64,000 bases of DNA from Catellatospora methionotrophica (GCF_011297335.1 NZ_JAAOTJ010000001.1:1364001-1428000); one strand, 5' to 3'. Shown: positions 1-9,286, counted from the first letter of the stretch. Numbers and translations: made by a program. Notes: generated from the sequence alone by a model not told the origin.

Positions 1-209
1 AGGTGCTGCGCCAGGTCGCCGCCCACGTGCGGCCCGACGGTCCGGTGGTGGTCGGCTTCGGCACCGGACGCGGCTACGACCCGGCCGACTTCGACGCCCA
101 CGCCGCCGAGGCCGGGCTGCTCGTCGAGCACCGCTTCGCGACGTGGGACCTGCGGCCATGGCACCCGGACGCCGACTTCGCGGTCACCATCCTGCGCCGC
201 CCGGCCTGA
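1..209 (+). CDS. C-terminal fragment of a SAM-dependent methyltransferase
   Basis: Only the last 68 or so residues are present; the gene begins before the window and reads in frame from base 3 to a TGA at 207-209. The fragment has the usual end of a class I methyltransferase: a 'VRPDG' loop followed by a hydrophobic strand, a 'DFDAHAAEAGL' helix, a 'WDLRPW' segment and a final 'FAVTILRR' strand, as in small-molecule methyltransferases of actinomycetes. The SAM-binding glycine loop is outside the window, so the substrate cannot be judged. It converges on kdpD, with a strong palindrome (229-291) between them. Confidence 0.6.
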   Translation, partial: VLRQVAAHVRPDGPVVVGFGTGRGYDPADFDAHAAEAGLLVEHRFATWDLRPWHPDADFAVTILRRPA

Positions 210-228
210 CCCCGCCGCCGACGGTTCG

Positions 229-291
229 AGATCGCTGTTTCGGGTCAGAACCTGGGTTCTGACCGCAGCTTCCGACCCGAAACAGCGATCT
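229..291. repeat. Nested palindromic repeat, family A copy 1, possible bidirectional terminator
   Basis: Two perfect 18-base arms (229-246 and 274-291) flank a second perfect 10-base hairpin (243-252 with 255-264), so two alternative folds compete. It lies between the converging methyltransferase and kdpD genes. A diverged copy with the same 'ggtcagaacctg' and 'gaaacagcgatc' blocks is at 9147-9217, which makes it a dispersed element rather than a one-off terminator. Confidence 0.75.
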
Positions 292-369
292 TCGCCCGCC
301 GCGCAAGGTCAAACCGGCGGACGCGCCCGGTTTGCGGGCGGCGGGCGTTCGGCTCGCGTCGCGTCAGGG

Positions 370-3012
370 CTATTCGGGGACCTCGCCGTCGGTTTGCGGA
401 GCCGGGTCAGGACGGTGGAGCCCTTCGGTGAAGGCTCGGTCGGCGGCTGCCGCCTCTGCCGCGGTCAGGCCCGCCGGTGGCGGCACGGCGGGGAGGTTGA
501 GCACCATGGTCAGGCCGCCGCCGGGTGTCGTCTCGGGTAGCAGGGTGCCGCCCATCGCCTCGACCAGGCCGCGGGACAGGGCCAGCCCCAGCCCGACGCC
601 GGTGTCGTTGTCGCGGTCGCCGAGCCGCTGGAACGGCAGGAACACCTGGTCGCGCTGCTCTTCCGGGATACCCGGTCCGTGGTCGACGACGCGCAGTTCG
701 ACCACGTCGCCGTGCTCGCTCGCGGTGACCAGCGGCGGGCGGTCCGGCGGGCTGAACCGCAGCGCGTTGCTGACGACGTTGACCAGCACCCGCTGGAGCA
801 GGCCCGGATCGGCGCGTACCGCCGACAGGTCGTCCGGGATGCGCACCCGGACCTCGCGGCCGGGCGCGCCGAGCTCGTCGAGCGCCGTCGGCACCGCCTC
901 GTCCAGCCACATGTCGACCGCGGCGACGCCCAATGCCCCCGCCTGCAGGCGGCTCATGTCCAGCAGGTTCGCGACCAGCCGGGACAGCCGGTCCAGCGAC
1001 TCGGCGGCGGTGGCCAGCAGCTCACGCCGGTCCTCGTCGCTGAACGCCACGTCCTCGCTGCGCAGGCCCTCCACCGCGGCGGCGGCCGAGGCCAGCGGCG
1101 TACGCAGATCGTGGCTGACGGCGGCGAGCAGCGCCGTACGCATGCGGTCGGCCTCGGCCAGCGGCTTGGCCCGCGCGGCTTCCACGGTCAGCCGCTGCTG
1201 GCGCAGCGCGAGCGCGGCCTGGGCCGCGAACGCCTCGATGACGCGCCGGTCGGCGGCCGCCGGGGCGGGACCGCGCAGTACCAGCGTGACCTGGTCGTCC
1301 ACGGCCACCACGGTGTCGCCCTGCGACGGGCTGAAGCAGGGCTGGCCGCCGACGGTCGCGGCGACCAGCCACGCGCCGGGGTCGCCCTGGCAGTCGGGGC
1401 CGGGTGGGTCGTCGCCCCGGCGTTCCAGCACCGTGACCGAGTCGAGCTGGAACGTCTCCCGCAGGTTCTCCAGCAGCGCCTGCAACGGGCTCGTGCCGCG
1501 CAGCACGCTGCCCGCGACGGTGGCCAGGGTGCTCGCGTCGGCCGAGGCGCGGGCGGCCTCGCGGGTACGCCGGGCGGCCAGGTCCACCACCGCGCTGACC
1601 GCGACGCCGACCAGGATGAACACGGCCAGCGCGAGCACGTTCTCGCGCTCGGCGATGGTGAAGTTGCGCAGCGGTGGGGTGAAGAAGTAGTTCAGCAGCA
1701 CCGAACCCGCGACCGCGGCCAGCAGCGCGGGCCACAGCCCGCCGACCAGAGCCACTACGACGACCATGGCCAGGAACAGCAGGATGTCGCTGGCCAGCGA
1801 CAGTTCCGCGCCCAGGGTCTGCAGCACGACCGTCAGCAGCGGCAGGCCGAGCACGGCGAGTGCGAAGCCGCTCAGCCGGCGCGCCGGGGACAGGGCCGAG
1901 GCGCCGCCGCCGAGCAGCGGCCGCTGTCCGCGTCCGATCCGTTCGTGCGGGACCAGGTGTACGTCGATCGCGCCGGACAGGGCCGTGGTGGTCACCCCGA
2001 CGCCGGGCGACAGGATCTGCGCCAGCCGACCGCGGCGGCTCGCGCCGAGCACGAGTTGCGTGGCGTTGGCGCCGCGGGCGAAGTCGAGCAGCGCCTGCGG
2101 CACGTCGGCTCCCGCGACCTGGTGGTAGGTGCCGCCGAGGCTCTCCACCAGCATCCGCTGCTTGGCCAGCAGTGCGGGGTCGGCTCCGGCGAGCCCGTCG
2201 GAGCGGGCTACGTGCAGGGCCAGCAGTTCGGCTCCCTTGCTGCGGCCGGCGATCCGGGCGGCCCGGCGGATCAGGGTCTCGCCCTCCGGGCCGCCGGTGA
2301 CCGCGACGACGACCCGCTCGCGGGTCTCCCACTGCTTGGCGATGCCGTGGTCGGCGCGGTAGCGGTCGAGCTGCTCGTCGACCTTGTCGGCCAGCCAGAG
2401 CAGGGCCAGTTCACGCAGCGCGGTGAGGTTGCCGATCCGGAAGTAGTTGCCGAGCGCGGCGTCGATCTTGTCGGAGTGGTAGACGTTGCCGTGCGCCATG
2501 CGCCGCCGCAGCGCCTCGGGGGTCATGTCGACCAGCTCGACCTGGTCGGCCTGGCGGACGACCTGGTCGGGTACGGTCTCGCGCTGCACGATGCCGGTGA
2601 TCTGCTCGACGACGTCGTTGAGCGACTCCAGGTGCTGGATGTTGACCGTCGACAGCACCGTGATGCCCGCGTCGAGCAGTTCCTGGACGTCCTGCCAGCG
2701 CTTGGCGTTGCGGCTGCCGGGCACGTTGGTGTGCGCCAGCTCGTCGACGACGGCGACCTGCGGAGCGCGGGCCAGTACGGCGTCGACGTCCATCTCGGTG
2801 AACGTGGTGCCCCGGTAGTCGATCGTGCGGCGGGGCACGGTTTCGAGGCCGTCGAGCATGTCGGCGGTGTGCTGGCGGCCGTGGGTCTCGACGAAGCCGA
2901 TGACGATGTCGGTGCCCCGGCCGTGGCGGCGCTGTGCCTCCTCCAGTACGGCGTAGGTCTTGCCGACGCCCGGCGCGGCGCCCAGGTAGATGCGCAGCTG
3001 TCCCCGTGCCAT
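370..3012 (-). CDS. kdpD: Osmosensitive K+ channel sensor histidine kinase KdpD
   Basis: Membrane sensor kinase that phosphorylates KdpE when potassium is limiting. The 880-residue protein has the full family layout. The N-terminal KdpD domain carries Walker A 'GAAPGVGKT' (about residues 11-19) and 'VDELAHTNVPGSRN'. A universal-stress-protein domain follows (about 230-350), then four DUF4118 membrane helices (about 385-480), a GAF-like region (about 500-620), a HisKA dimerisation helix 'AVSHDLRTPLAS' with the phospho-acceptor His near 632, and an HATPase domain with 'NVVSNALRF' (near 746) and 'DHGPGIPEE'. The ATG follows the kdpE stop by 7 bases, so the pair is cotranscribed. Length and domain order match KdpD of other actinobacteria. 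Confidence 0.96.
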   Translation of the reverse strand: MARGQLRIYLGAAPGVGKTYAVLEEAQRRHGRGTDIVIGFVETHGRQHTADMLDGLETVPRRTIDYRGTTFTEMDVDAVLARAPQVAVVDELAHTNVPGSRNAKRWQDVQELLDAGITVLSTVNIQHLESLNDVVEQITGIVQRETVPDQVVRQADQVELVDMTPEALRRRMAHGNVYHSDKIDAALGNYFRIGNLTALRELALLWLADKVDEQLDRYRADHGIAKQWETRERVVVAVTGGPEGETLIRRAARIAGRSKGAELLALHVARSDGLAGADPALLAKQRMLVESLGGTYHQVAGADVPQALLDFARGANATQLVLGASRRGRLAQILSPGVGVTTTALSGAIDVHLVPHERIGRGQRPLLGGGASALSPARRLSGFALAVLGLPLLTVVLQTLGAELSLASDILLFLAMVVVVALVGGLWPALLAAVAGSVLLNYFFTPPLRNFTIAERENVLALAVFILVGVAVSAVVDLAARRTREAARASADASTLATVAGSVLRGTSPLQALLENLRETFQLDSVTVLERRGDDPPGPDCQGDPGAWLVAATVGGQPCFSPSQGDTVVAVDDQVTLVLRGPAPAAADRRVIEAFAAQAALALRQQRLTVEAARAKPLAEADRMRTALLAAVSHDLRTPLASAAAAVEGLRSEDVAFSDEDRRELLATAAESLDRLSRLVANLLDMSRLQAGALGVAAVDMWLDEAVPTALDELGAPGREVRVRIPDDLSAVRADPGLLQRVLVNVVSNALRFSPPDRPPLVTASEHGDVVELRVVDHGPGIPEEQRDQVFLPFQRLGDRDNDTGVGLGLALSRGLVEAMGGTLLPETTPGGGLTMVLNLPAVPPPAGLTAAEAAAADRAFTEGLHRPDPAPQTDGEVPE

Positions 3013-3019
3013 CAGCGGA

Positions 3020-3727
3020 TCATCCTCCGTGGGCCGGTGCGTCGTGGGGGACGAACCGGTAGCCCATGCCCGGCTCGGTGAGCAGCTGCCGGGGGTGGGC
3101 CGCGTCGTCTTCGAGTTTGCGCCGCAGCTGGGCCATGTACTGGCGCAGGTAGTTGGTCTCGGTGGCGTACTGCGGTCCCCAGATCTCCTGCAGCAGCTGC
3201 CGCTGGCTGACCAGCTTGCCGGGGTTGCGCACCAGCGCGCTGAGCAGGTGCCACTCGGTGGGGGTCAGCCGCACGTCGCCGTCGCCGCTGACCGGGCGCA
3301 CCTGGTGGTTGCCGACGTCCACGGTGTACCGGCCGACGCGTACCGTGCTCTGCGCTTCGGGCGCGGCCGCGTGCCTGCGGGTCACCGCCCGGATCCGGGC
3401 CAGCAGCTCCTCGACCCCGAACGGCTTGGTGACGTAGTCGTCGGCGCCCGCGTCGAGCGCGTGCACCTTGTCCTCGCTGCCGGTACGCCCCGACAGCACG
3501 ATGATCGGCGCGGCCGACCAGCCGCGCAGGCCCCGGATCACCTCGACGCCGTCCATGTCGGGCAGCCCCAGGTCGAGCACGACCACGTCGGGGTGCGTCG
3601 CGCCCGCGACCCGCAGCGCTCCCGCGCCGTCGGCGGCGAGTTCGATGTCGTAGCCGCGGGCCTTGAGGTTGATGCGCAGCGCGCGCAGGATCTGCGGCTC
3701 GTCGTCCACGATCAGGATCTTCGTCAT
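3020..3727 (-). CDS. kdpE: Response regulator KdpE (OmpR/PhoB family)
   Basis: DNA-binding response regulator that activates the kdpFABC operon when phosphorylated by KdpD. The 235-residue protein has an N-terminal receiver with the acidic pair D8-D9, phospho-acceptor D52 in 'VVVLDLGLPDMDG' and the conserved Lys in 'VTKPFG'. A winged-helix DNA-binding domain follows ('RLTPTEWHLLSALVRNPGK', 'ETNYLRQYMAQLRRKLE', 'GMGYRF'). It lies directly upstream of kdpD and downstream of kdpC, separated from kdpC by a gap containing a perfect hairpin. That hairpin may reduce read-through from the pump genes into the regulator genes. Confidence 0.96.
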   Translation of the reverse strand: MTKILIVDDEPQILRALRINLKARGYDIELAADGAGALRVAGATHPDVVVLDLGLPDMDGVEVIRGLRGWSAAPIIVLSGRTGSEDKVHALDAGADDYVTKPFGVEELLARIRAVTRRHAAAPEAQSTVRVGRYTVDVGNHQVRPVSGDGDVRLTPTEWHLLSALVRNPGKLVSQRQLLQEIWGPQYATETNYLRQYMAQLRRKLEDDAAHPRQLLTEPGMGYRFVPHDAPAHGG

Positions 3728-3837
3728 GCCCCGGTCTCCTCCCCCGCCACGAGCGGCGGCGTCGTGCTCGGGCCACCGGGGGGCGCCTCCCGGATCAGCG
3801 TACCGTCCATGATCTCCCTCGATCCTCGTGCCGGGCG

Positions 3838-3897
3838 AGGCAAAGGAAGGGCACCTTCCACAACGTACGGCGATGGGAAGGTGCCCTTCCTTTGCCT
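3838..3897. repeat. Perfect 22-bp inverted repeat (family B copy 1) overlapping the kdpC stop
   Basis: Arms 3838-3859 and 3876-3897 are perfect reverse complements built around 'ggaagggcacctt'. The right arm overlaps the kdpC stop codon (3896-3898). It could act as a terminator or mRNA-stabilising hairpin between kdpC and kdpE. Related copies at 9075-9123 and 9241-9286, sharing part of the loop ('gcgatgggaaggtgcccttcc'), show it belongs to a dispersed family. Confidence 0.8.
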
Positions 3898-4777
3898 ACA
3901 GGCGGTCCAGCGCCAGGTTCAGGGCGAGGACGTTGACGGCCGGTTCGCCCATGAAGCCGAGGGCGCGGCCGGTGGTGTGCTCGGCGATCAGGGCGTTGAC
4001 CTTCTCGGTGGTCAGGCTGCGGGCCTTCGCGACGCGGGCAGCCTGGAGCTGCGCGTAGTCGACGCTGATGTGCGGGTCGAGGGAGCTGCCGCTGGCGGTG
4101 ACCGCGTCGGCGGGCACGGCCGACCGTTCGGGGGCGCTGCCGCGAATCGGGACCAGCACGCCCTTGCCGTAGTCCTCGCCGAACCTGCCGCATTCGACGT
4201 TCACGCCCTGGTAGGAGGTGATGAACGGGGTGGCCGGGCAGGCCTGGTTGACGCTGACGGCGCGGGTGACCCTGCCGGACAGTCCGTCGGTGTAGAAGAC
4301 CCGCAGGACCGCGCCGACGCCGTCGGCGGTGCAGTACGGGCGGGCCCCGGAGACGCCTTCCAGCTCGCCGACGGCCTTGCTGCGCGCGCAGACCTGCGTG
4401 AGCAGGGCCTGGCTGCTGCCGTCGCCCTCTTCGGAGGCGGGGTCCAGGGCGGGGTCGCCGAGGGTGTCCTCGATGCTCTCCGGGCCGAGGTTGGAGGCGG
4501 CGGTGGCGTCGGGGTCGTAGCCGGAGGCCGACGGGCGGCTCTGGAAGTACTTCGGCACCGGGTTGCCGTCGGCGTCGGTGAACGACTGGCCGAGCAGCGC
4601 GCTGCCCACGGGCTTGCCGTCCACCTCGACCAGCGAGCCGTTCGCCTGGTCACGAAGGCCGGGGAGCTGGGCCACGCCGGTGATGACCAGCGGGTAGATC
4701 AGGCCCAGCAGCACGGTGAACAGGACCAGCGCGCGTACGGCGGCGAGGTGCTGGGAGATCCAACGAGGAGTGCGCAT
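3896..4777 (-). CDS. kdpC: K+-transporting ATPase subunit C (KdpC)
   Basis: Single-span membrane subunit that stabilises the KdpFABC complex and aids ATP binding by KdpB. The ATG at 4777 overlaps the kdpB stop by one base (TGATG) and gives 293 residues beginning '[20 protein letters not shown]'. One N-terminal membrane helix (about residues 12-35) is followed by the conserved 'GSALLGQSF', 'YFQSRPSASGYDP' and 'SGSSLDPHISVDYAQLQAARVA' blocks. The reading frame continues open upstream inside kdpB; that extension (start 4867) is rejected. It is longer than proteobacterial KdpC (about 190 residues) because of an insert between residues 100 and 200, with several Cys residues, as in other actinobacteria. 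Confidence 0.93.
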   Translation of the reverse strand: MRTPRWISQHLAAVRALVLFTVLLGLIYPLVITGVAQLPGLRDQANGSLVEVDGKPVGSALLGQSFTDADGNPVPKYFQSRPSASGYDPDATAASNLGPESIEDTLGDPALDPASEEGDGSSQALLTQVCARSKAVGELEGVSGARPYCTADGVGAVLRVFYTDGLSGRVTRAVSVNQACPATPFITSYQGVNVECGRFGEDYGKGVLVPIRGSAPERSAVPADAVTASGSSLDPHISVDYAQLQAARVAKARSLTTEKVNALIAEHTTGRALGFMGEPAVNVLALNLALDRL

Positions 4778-6930
4778 CACGAGATCCCTGGAATGAGCGA
4801 GATGATCATGTCGATGAGTTTGATGCCGATGAAGGGCGCGATGATGCCGCCGAGGCCGTAGATCCACAGGTTGCGGGTCAGCAGCTTGCTCGCGCTGGAC
4901 GGCGTGTAGCGCACGCCGCGCAGCGACAGCGGGATCAGCGCGATGATGATCAGCGCGTTGAAGACGACCGCGGCCAGGATCGCCGACTCCGGGCTGGACA
5001 GCCGCATGATGTTCAGCTTGTCCAGGCTCGGGTACACCACCGCGAACATCGCCGGGATGATCGCGAAGTACTTCGCGATGTCGTTGGCGATGGAGAACGT
5101 GGTCAGCGCGCCCCGGGTGATCAGCAACTGCTTGCCGATCTCGACGATCTCGATCAGCTTGGTCGGGTCGCTGTCGAGGTCGACCATGTTGCCGGCCTCC
5201 TTGGCGGCCGACGTGCCGGTGTTCATGGCCACGCCGACGTCGGCCTGGGCCAGGGCCGGGGCGTCGTTGGTGCCGTCGCCGGTCATCGCGACCAGGCGGC
5301 CGCCCTCCTGCTCCTTGCGGATCAGGGCGAGCTTGTCCTCCGGCGTCGCCTCGGCCAGGAAGTCGTCGACCCCGGCCTCGTCGGCGATCGCCTTGGCGGT
5401 CAGCGGGTTGTCACCCGTGATCATCACGGTGCGGATGCCCATCCGGCGCATCTCGTCGAAGCGCTCCCGCATACCGGACTTGACGACGTCCTTGAGGTGG
5501 ATGACGCCGAGCGCGCGGGCCGCCTGGCCGGGGACCAGCTCGGCCACCACCAGCGGCGTGCCGCCCTGCCCGGAGATGGCGTCCACGGCCGGGCCGACGT
5601 CGTCGGACGGGTGCCCGCCGTTGTCGCGCACCCACTTCATGACCGCCGACGACGCGCCCTTGCGGACCTGCCGCGTGCCGCCGCCCTCGGTCAGGTCGAC
5701 CCCGGACATCCGGGTCTGGGCGGTGAACGGGATGAACACCGCGTGCGGCATGACGCCCTCCTCGCGGGCGCGCAGTCCGTACTGCTCCTTGGCGAGCACC
5801 ACGATCGAGCGGCCCTCGGGGGTCTCGTCGGCGAGGCTGGACAGCTGCGCCGCGTCGGCGAGCGCCTGCTCGGACACGCCTTCGGCGGGCAGGAACCGCC
5901 ACGCCTGGCGGTTGCCCAGGGTGATCGTGCCGGTCTTGTCCAGCAGCAGCGTGTTGACGTCACCGGCCGCCTCGACGGCCCGGCCGCTCATCGCGAGCAC
6001 GTTGCGCTGCACGAGGCGGTCCATGCCGGCGATGCCGATCGCGGACAGCAGCGCCCCGATGGTGGTCGGGATGAGGCAGACCAGCAGCGAGACGAGCACG
6101 ATGCCGCTGATGCCGTCCGGCCCGAACGACGCCGTGTCGGGGGCCGCGCCCTGCCAGTTCTTGGCGTAGATCGCCATCGGCTGCAGGGTGACCACGGCCA
6201 GCAGGAAGATGATCGTCAGCGCGGCCAGCAGGATGTTGAGCGCGATCTCGTTGGGCGTCTTCTGCCGGTTGGCACCCTCGACCAGGGCGATCATCCGGTC
6301 GATGAAGCTCTCCCCCGGCTTCTGGGTGATCTTCACGACGATCCGGTCGGACAGCACCTTCGTGCCGCCGGTCACCGCGCTGCGGTCGCCGCCGGACTCG
6401 CGGATGACCGGGGCCGACTCGCCGGTGATCGCCGACTCGTCGACGCTGGCGATGCCCTCGACGACGTCGCCGTCGCCGGGGATCACCTGGCCCGCCTCGA
6501 CGACCACCAGGTCGCCCTGGGACAGCGCCGACGCCGCCACCGGCTCCTCGCGGTACTGCGCGGCGGTCGCGCCCTCGGACCAGCCGGTCAGGCGGCGGGC
6601 CATGGTGTCCTTCTTGGCGGTACGCAGTGTCGCCGCCTGTGCCTTGCCCCGGCCCTCGGCCACGGCCTCGGCCAGGTTGGCGAAGACCACGGTCAGCCAC
6701 AGCCAGACGGTGATCGCCCAGGAGAACCAGGACGGCTGCGTGATCGCCAGCAGGGTGGTGAACACCGCGCCGACCTCGACGATCAGCATGACCGGGTTGC
6801 GCCACAGTGTCGCCGGGTTGAGCTTGCGCAGGGCGTCGGGCAGCGACTTCCACAGCTGCCGCGGGTCGAGCAGCCCACCGCCGACCTTCCGCGACCGCGC
6901 CGCGGGGGTTGCCACTGTTGTGACAGTCAT
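4777..6930 (-). CDS. kdpB: K+-transporting P-type ATPase subunit B (KdpB)
   Basis: Catalytic P-type ATPase subunit of the potassium pump. The 717-residue sequence shows the phosphorylation site '[11 protein letters not shown]' with Asp near residue 331, the actuator loop '[12 protein letters not shown]', the hinge motifs '[14 protein letters not shown]' and '[18 protein letters not shown]', and the membrane segments expected of the family, including the '[14 protein letters not shown]' helix. Length is close to the family norm of about 680-700. It lies 31 bases after kdpA and overlaps kdpC by one base, consistent with translational coupling and fixed subunit stoichiometry. Confidence 0.97.
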   Translation of the reverse strand: MTVTTVATPAARSRKVGGGLLDPRQLWKSLPDALRKLNPATLWRNPVMLIVEVGAVFTTLLAITQPSWFSWAITVWLWLTVVFANLAEAVAEGRGKAQAATLRTAKKDTMARRLTGWSEGATAAQYREEPVAASALSQGDLVVVEAGQVIPGDGDVVEGIASVDESAITGESAPVIRESGGDRSAVTGGTKVLSDRIVVKITQKPGESFIDRMIALVEGANRQKTPNEIALNILLAALTIIFLLAVVTLQPMAIYAKNWQGAAPDTASFGPDGISGIVLVSLLVCLIPTTIGALLSAIGIAGMDRLVQRNVLAMSGRAVEAAGDVNTLLLDKTGTITLGNRQAWRFLPAEGVSEQALADAAQLSSLADETPEGRSIVVLAKEQYGLRAREEGVMPHAVFIPFTAQTRMSGVDLTEGGGTRQVRKGASSAVMKWVRDNGGHPSDDVGPAVDAISGQGGTPLVVAELVPGQAARALGVIHLKDVVKSGMRERFDEMRRMGIRTVMITGDNPLTAKAIADEAGVDDFLAEATPEDKLALIRKEQEGGRLVAMTGDGTNDAPALAQADVGVAMNTGTSAAKEAGNMVDLDSDPTKLIEIVEIGKQLLITRGALTTFSIANDIAKYFAIIPAMFAVVYPSLDKLNIMRLSSPESAILAAVVFNALIIIALIPLSLRGVRYTPSSASKLLTRNLWIYGLGGIIAPFIGIKLIDMIISLIPGIS

Positions 6931-6961
6931 TTCAGTTCCTTGTCTATTGCTGCGGCCGGGC

Positions 6962-8632
6962 TCACAGGCCCTCGGCCAGCGGGCCGAGCGCCAGTGCGGG
7001 CAGGAAGGTCAGGGCGATCAGGACCACGACGACGCCGACGACCATGCCGATGAACAGCGGCCGGTGCGTGGGCAGCGTTCCCGTCGACGCCGGGACCGGC
7101 TTCTGCCGGGCCAGCGAACCGGCCAGGCCGAGCACGAAGATGATCGGCAGGAAGCGCCCGAGCAGCATGGCCAGGCCGAGCGCGGTGTCCCACCACGGCG
7201 TGTTGACCGTGATGCCCGCGAAGGCCGAGCCGTTGTTGTTGGCCGCCGACGTGAACGCGTACACGACCTCGGAGAAGCCGTGCGGGCCCACGTTGAGCTG
7301 CGTCTTCCAGTTGCCCGTGGCCATCGCCGCGGCGACGCCGATCAGCACCAGCGCCGGGGTGGTCAGGAAGTACATCGACGCGAACTTGATCTCGCGAGCG
7401 CCGATCTTCTTGCCCAGGTACTCCGGGGTGCGGCCGACCATGAGACCGGCGACGAACACGGTGATCACCGCGATGATCAGCATGCCGTACAGGCCCGCGC
7501 CGACCCCGCCGGGCGCGACCTCGCCGAGCATCATGTTGATGATCGGCATCATGCCGCCGAGCGCGGTGTACGAGTCGTGGAACGAGTTCACCGCACCCGT
7601 GGAGGTGAGCGTCGTGGCCGCGGCGAAGGTCGCCGAGTCGGATACGCCGAAGCGGATCTCCTTACCCTCCATCGCGGCGCCCACGGCCTGCGGGACCGTG
7701 CCCGCACCGCCGAGCTCGAACACGTTGGTCAGGGCGATGCTGCCGATGGCCAGGATCGCCATGACGGCCAGGATCGCGTAGCCCTGCCGGTTGTCGCCGA
7801 CCATCCGGCCGAACACGCGCGGCAGTGCGAACGGAATGCAGAAGATCAGGAAGATCTCCAGCCAGTTCGTCCACGTGGTCGGGTTCTCGAACGGGTGCGC
7901 GGAGTTGACGTTGTAGAAGCCACCGCCGTTGGTGCCCAGTTCCTTGATCACTTCTTGGGAGGCCACCGGCCCGCCGGTGACGTGCTGTTGCGCACCGGTC
8001 AGCGTGGTCAGCATGGTGCCGTCACCCAGGTTCTGCACCACCCCGCCGATGATCAGCAGAATCGCTCCGATCACCGCGATCGGCAGCAGGATGCGCAGCG
8101 TGATCCGGGTCAGGTCGACCCAGAAGTTGCCCAGCTGCTCACTCTTGCGCCGGGCGAAACCCCGCACGAGTGCCACCGCCACCGCGATGCCCACCGCCGC
8201 GGAGACGAAGTTCTGCACCGCCAGACCGGCCATCTGCACGAAGTGGGTCATCGTCGACTCACCGGAGTAGGCCTGCCAGTTGGTGTTGGCCACGAAGCTG
8301 ACGGCCGTATTCCAGGCAAGATGCGGGAAGACCCGCTCGTCGATCGAGGTCGCGAAGTCCGGGACCTTGAACACCAGGTCCTGCAGGCGCAGGAAGGCGT
8401 ACAGGAACAGCAGCGAGATCAGCGAGAACGCCAGGACGCTGCGGGCGTACACGCCCCAGGACTGCTCAGCGTGGGGGTCGACGCCCAGCACCTTGTAGAC
8501 GCCCCGCTCGACGCGGCCGTGCCGGTCCGCGGCGACCACGCGGAACATGTAGTCACCGAGGTAGCGGTACGCGACCGCCAGCGCGGCGAGGAGCGAGAGG
8601 ATGAACAGCACTCCCGCGGTTGTCGTGCTCAT
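6962..8632 (-). CDS. kdpA: K+-transporting ATPase subunit A (KdpA), ion channel subunit
   Basis: Potassium-selective channel subunit related to the K+ channel/transporter superfamily. The ATG at 8632 gives 556 residues, very close to the 557 of E. coli KdpA, beginning '[20 protein letters not shown]'. About ten hydrophobic segments are visible, together with selectivity-filter loops such as '[20 protein letters not shown]' and '[11 protein letters not shown]'. The same frame is open back to 9094, but the upstream part is low-complexity and runs through kdpF in the wrong frame, so the longer start is rejected. It follows kdpF by 23 bases. Confidence 0.96.
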   Translation of the reverse strand: MSTTTAGVLFILSLLAALAVAYRYLGDYMFRVVAADRHGRVERGVYKVLGVDPHAEQSWGVYARSVLAFSLISLLFLYAFLRLQDLVFKVPDFATSIDERVFPHLAWNTAVSFVANTNWQAYSGESTMTHFVQMAGLAVQNFVSAAVGIAVAVALVRGFARRKSEQLGNFWVDLTRITLRILLPIAVIGAILLIIGGVVQNLGDGTMLTTLTGAQQHVTGGPVASQEVIKELGTNGGGFYNVNSAHPFENPTTWTNWLEIFLIFCIPFALPRVFGRMVGDNRQGYAILAVMAILAIGSIALTNVFELGGAGTVPQAVGAAMEGKEIRFGVSDSATFAAATTLTSTGAVNSFHDSYTALGGMMPIINMMLGEVAPGGVGAGLYGMLIIAVITVFVAGLMVGRTPEYLGKKIGAREIKFASMYFLTTPALVLIGVAAAMATGNWKTQLNVGPHGFSEVVYAFTSAANNNGSAFAGITVNTPWWDTALGLAMLLGRFLPIIFVLGLAGSLARQKPVPASTGTLPTHRPLFIGMVVGVVVVLIALTFLPALALGPLAEGL

Positions 8633-8655
8633 CTGAGGACAGCTCTCTTCGATCG

Positions 8656-8742
8656 TCAGAACTTCTCGGGGAACAGCAGGGCGAAGACCAGGAAGACCGC
8701 CAGCACGCAGGCGATCACCAAGCCGATCAGGTTGGCGGTCAC
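8656..8742 (-). CDS. kdpF: K+-transporting ATPase subunit F (KdpF)
   Basis: A 28-residue single-helix membrane peptide that stabilises the KdpABC complex. It begins with GTG at 8742 and reads '[20 protein letters not shown]' followed by the conserved ending 'ALLFPEKF'. This pattern (IIGL..., LLFPERF) is diagnostic for KdpF. The GTG overlaps the TGA of the preceding 27-residue ORF (GTGA), so the two are translationally coupled. kdpA follows after 23 bases. Confidence 0.9.
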   Translation of the reverse strand: MTANLIGLVIACVLAVFLVFALLFPEKF

Positions 8743-8822
8743 AGTCGCTCGACTCCTCGTACGACGAGGGCGAGGACTGCGAACAGACCCACCGTGAGCA
8801 GCACGTAAGCCAGGTCAGCCAC
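8739..8822 (-). CDS. 27-residue membrane peptide leading the kdp operon
   Basis: A short ORF starting with GTG at 8822 behind an excellent ribosome binding site (AAAGGAGG, centred about 10 bases upstream). The peptide is a single hydrophobic helix beginning '[20 protein letters not shown]' and ending 'VRGVERL'. It overlaps kdpF by four bases. Similar peptides occur ahead of kdpF in other actinobacteria from memory, but I know of no assigned function. It may be a second small pump subunit or a translational starter for kdpF. Confidence 0.7.
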   Translation of the reverse strand: MADLAYVLLTVGLFAVLALVVRGVERL

Positions 8823-9025
8823 CGTCTGCCTCCTTTATCAGTGTGTTGTATTCGGGTGTTTGACCGTATTGTCGGCTTCCGCCGTGCGGCCGGAAGCGGA
8901 ACGGCCCAATCCAAACCCCGAAAACAGCTCACGAGCGGCTTCTTGACGCCATCACTACGACCGGCCCCGCTTTCTTGACGCGCCCCTGACAACCGTGTGA
9001 CCCGCACCGCTCCGCACCGCCTAGC

Positions 9026-9073
9026 TCGGCTCGGCTCCGTTCGGCTCGGCTCCGTTCGGCTCGGCTCGGCTCG
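9026..9073. repeat. Tandem 15-bp repeat built from TCGGC pentamers
   Basis: The unit tcggctcggctccgt occurs twice in full (9026-9040 and 9041-9055) and is followed by a run of further tcggc pentamers to 9073. The repeat directly abuts a family B palindrome starting at 9075. It looks like a slippage-prone minisatellite; no function is evident. Confidence 0.8.
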
Positions 9074-9074
9074 A

Positions 9075-9123
9075 AGGAAGGGCACCTTCACCACGCCCAG
9101 GCGTAGATGAAGGTGCCCTTCCT
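9075..9123. repeat. Inverted repeat, family B copy 2
   Basis: Perfect 16-base arms at 9075-9090 and 9108-9123 with the 'aggaagggcacctt' core also found at 3838-3897. It sits in the kdp/oxidase intergenic region. Confidence 0.8.
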
Positions 9124-9146
9124 AACCGCCGACTGGGCGCCTCGCC

Positions 9147-9217
9147 GCGATGATCGCCGTTTGTGGTCAGAACCTGCTGTTGGACCTCACCTTTTGACAC
9201 GAAACAGCGATCATCGC
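9147..9217. repeat. Inverted repeat, family A copy 2
   Basis: Arms 9147-9162 and 9202-9217 match over 16 bases with one mismatch. The interior retains 'ggtcagaacctg' as in the copy at 229-291, but the inner second hairpin has decayed. It is sandwiched between two family B copies. Confidence 0.7.
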
Positions 9218-9240
9218 CGCAGCCGACGCCGGGCCCGTCA

Positions 9241-9286
9241 GGAAACGCACCTTCCTCGACACGTAGCGATGGGAAGGTGCCCTTCC
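9241..9286. repeat. Inverted repeat, family B copy 3
   Basis: Arms 9241-9255 and 9272-9286 match with two mismatches. The right arm and part of the loop ('gcgatgggaaggtgcccttcc') resemble the copy overlapping kdpC. Confidence 0.7.

Noticed and set aside
679-3081. 800-codon plus-strand open frame opposite kdpD
   Set aside because: Antisense shadow of kdpD caused by high third-position GC; composition rich in Gly/Arg/Val/Gln with no domain.
8823-8900. Possible c-di-AMP riboswitch ahead of kdp
   Set aside because: Such switches occur in front of potassium genes in some bacteria, but I could not identify the conserved core in this short leader.
8633-9094. N-terminal extension of KdpA
   Set aside because: It runs through kdpF in another frame and through the pentamer array; the family length fits the start at 8632.
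9147-9286. Repeat cluster considered as a CRISPR-like array
   Set aside because: The copies belong to two families, are palindromic, unevenly spaced and diverged; there are no cas genes.
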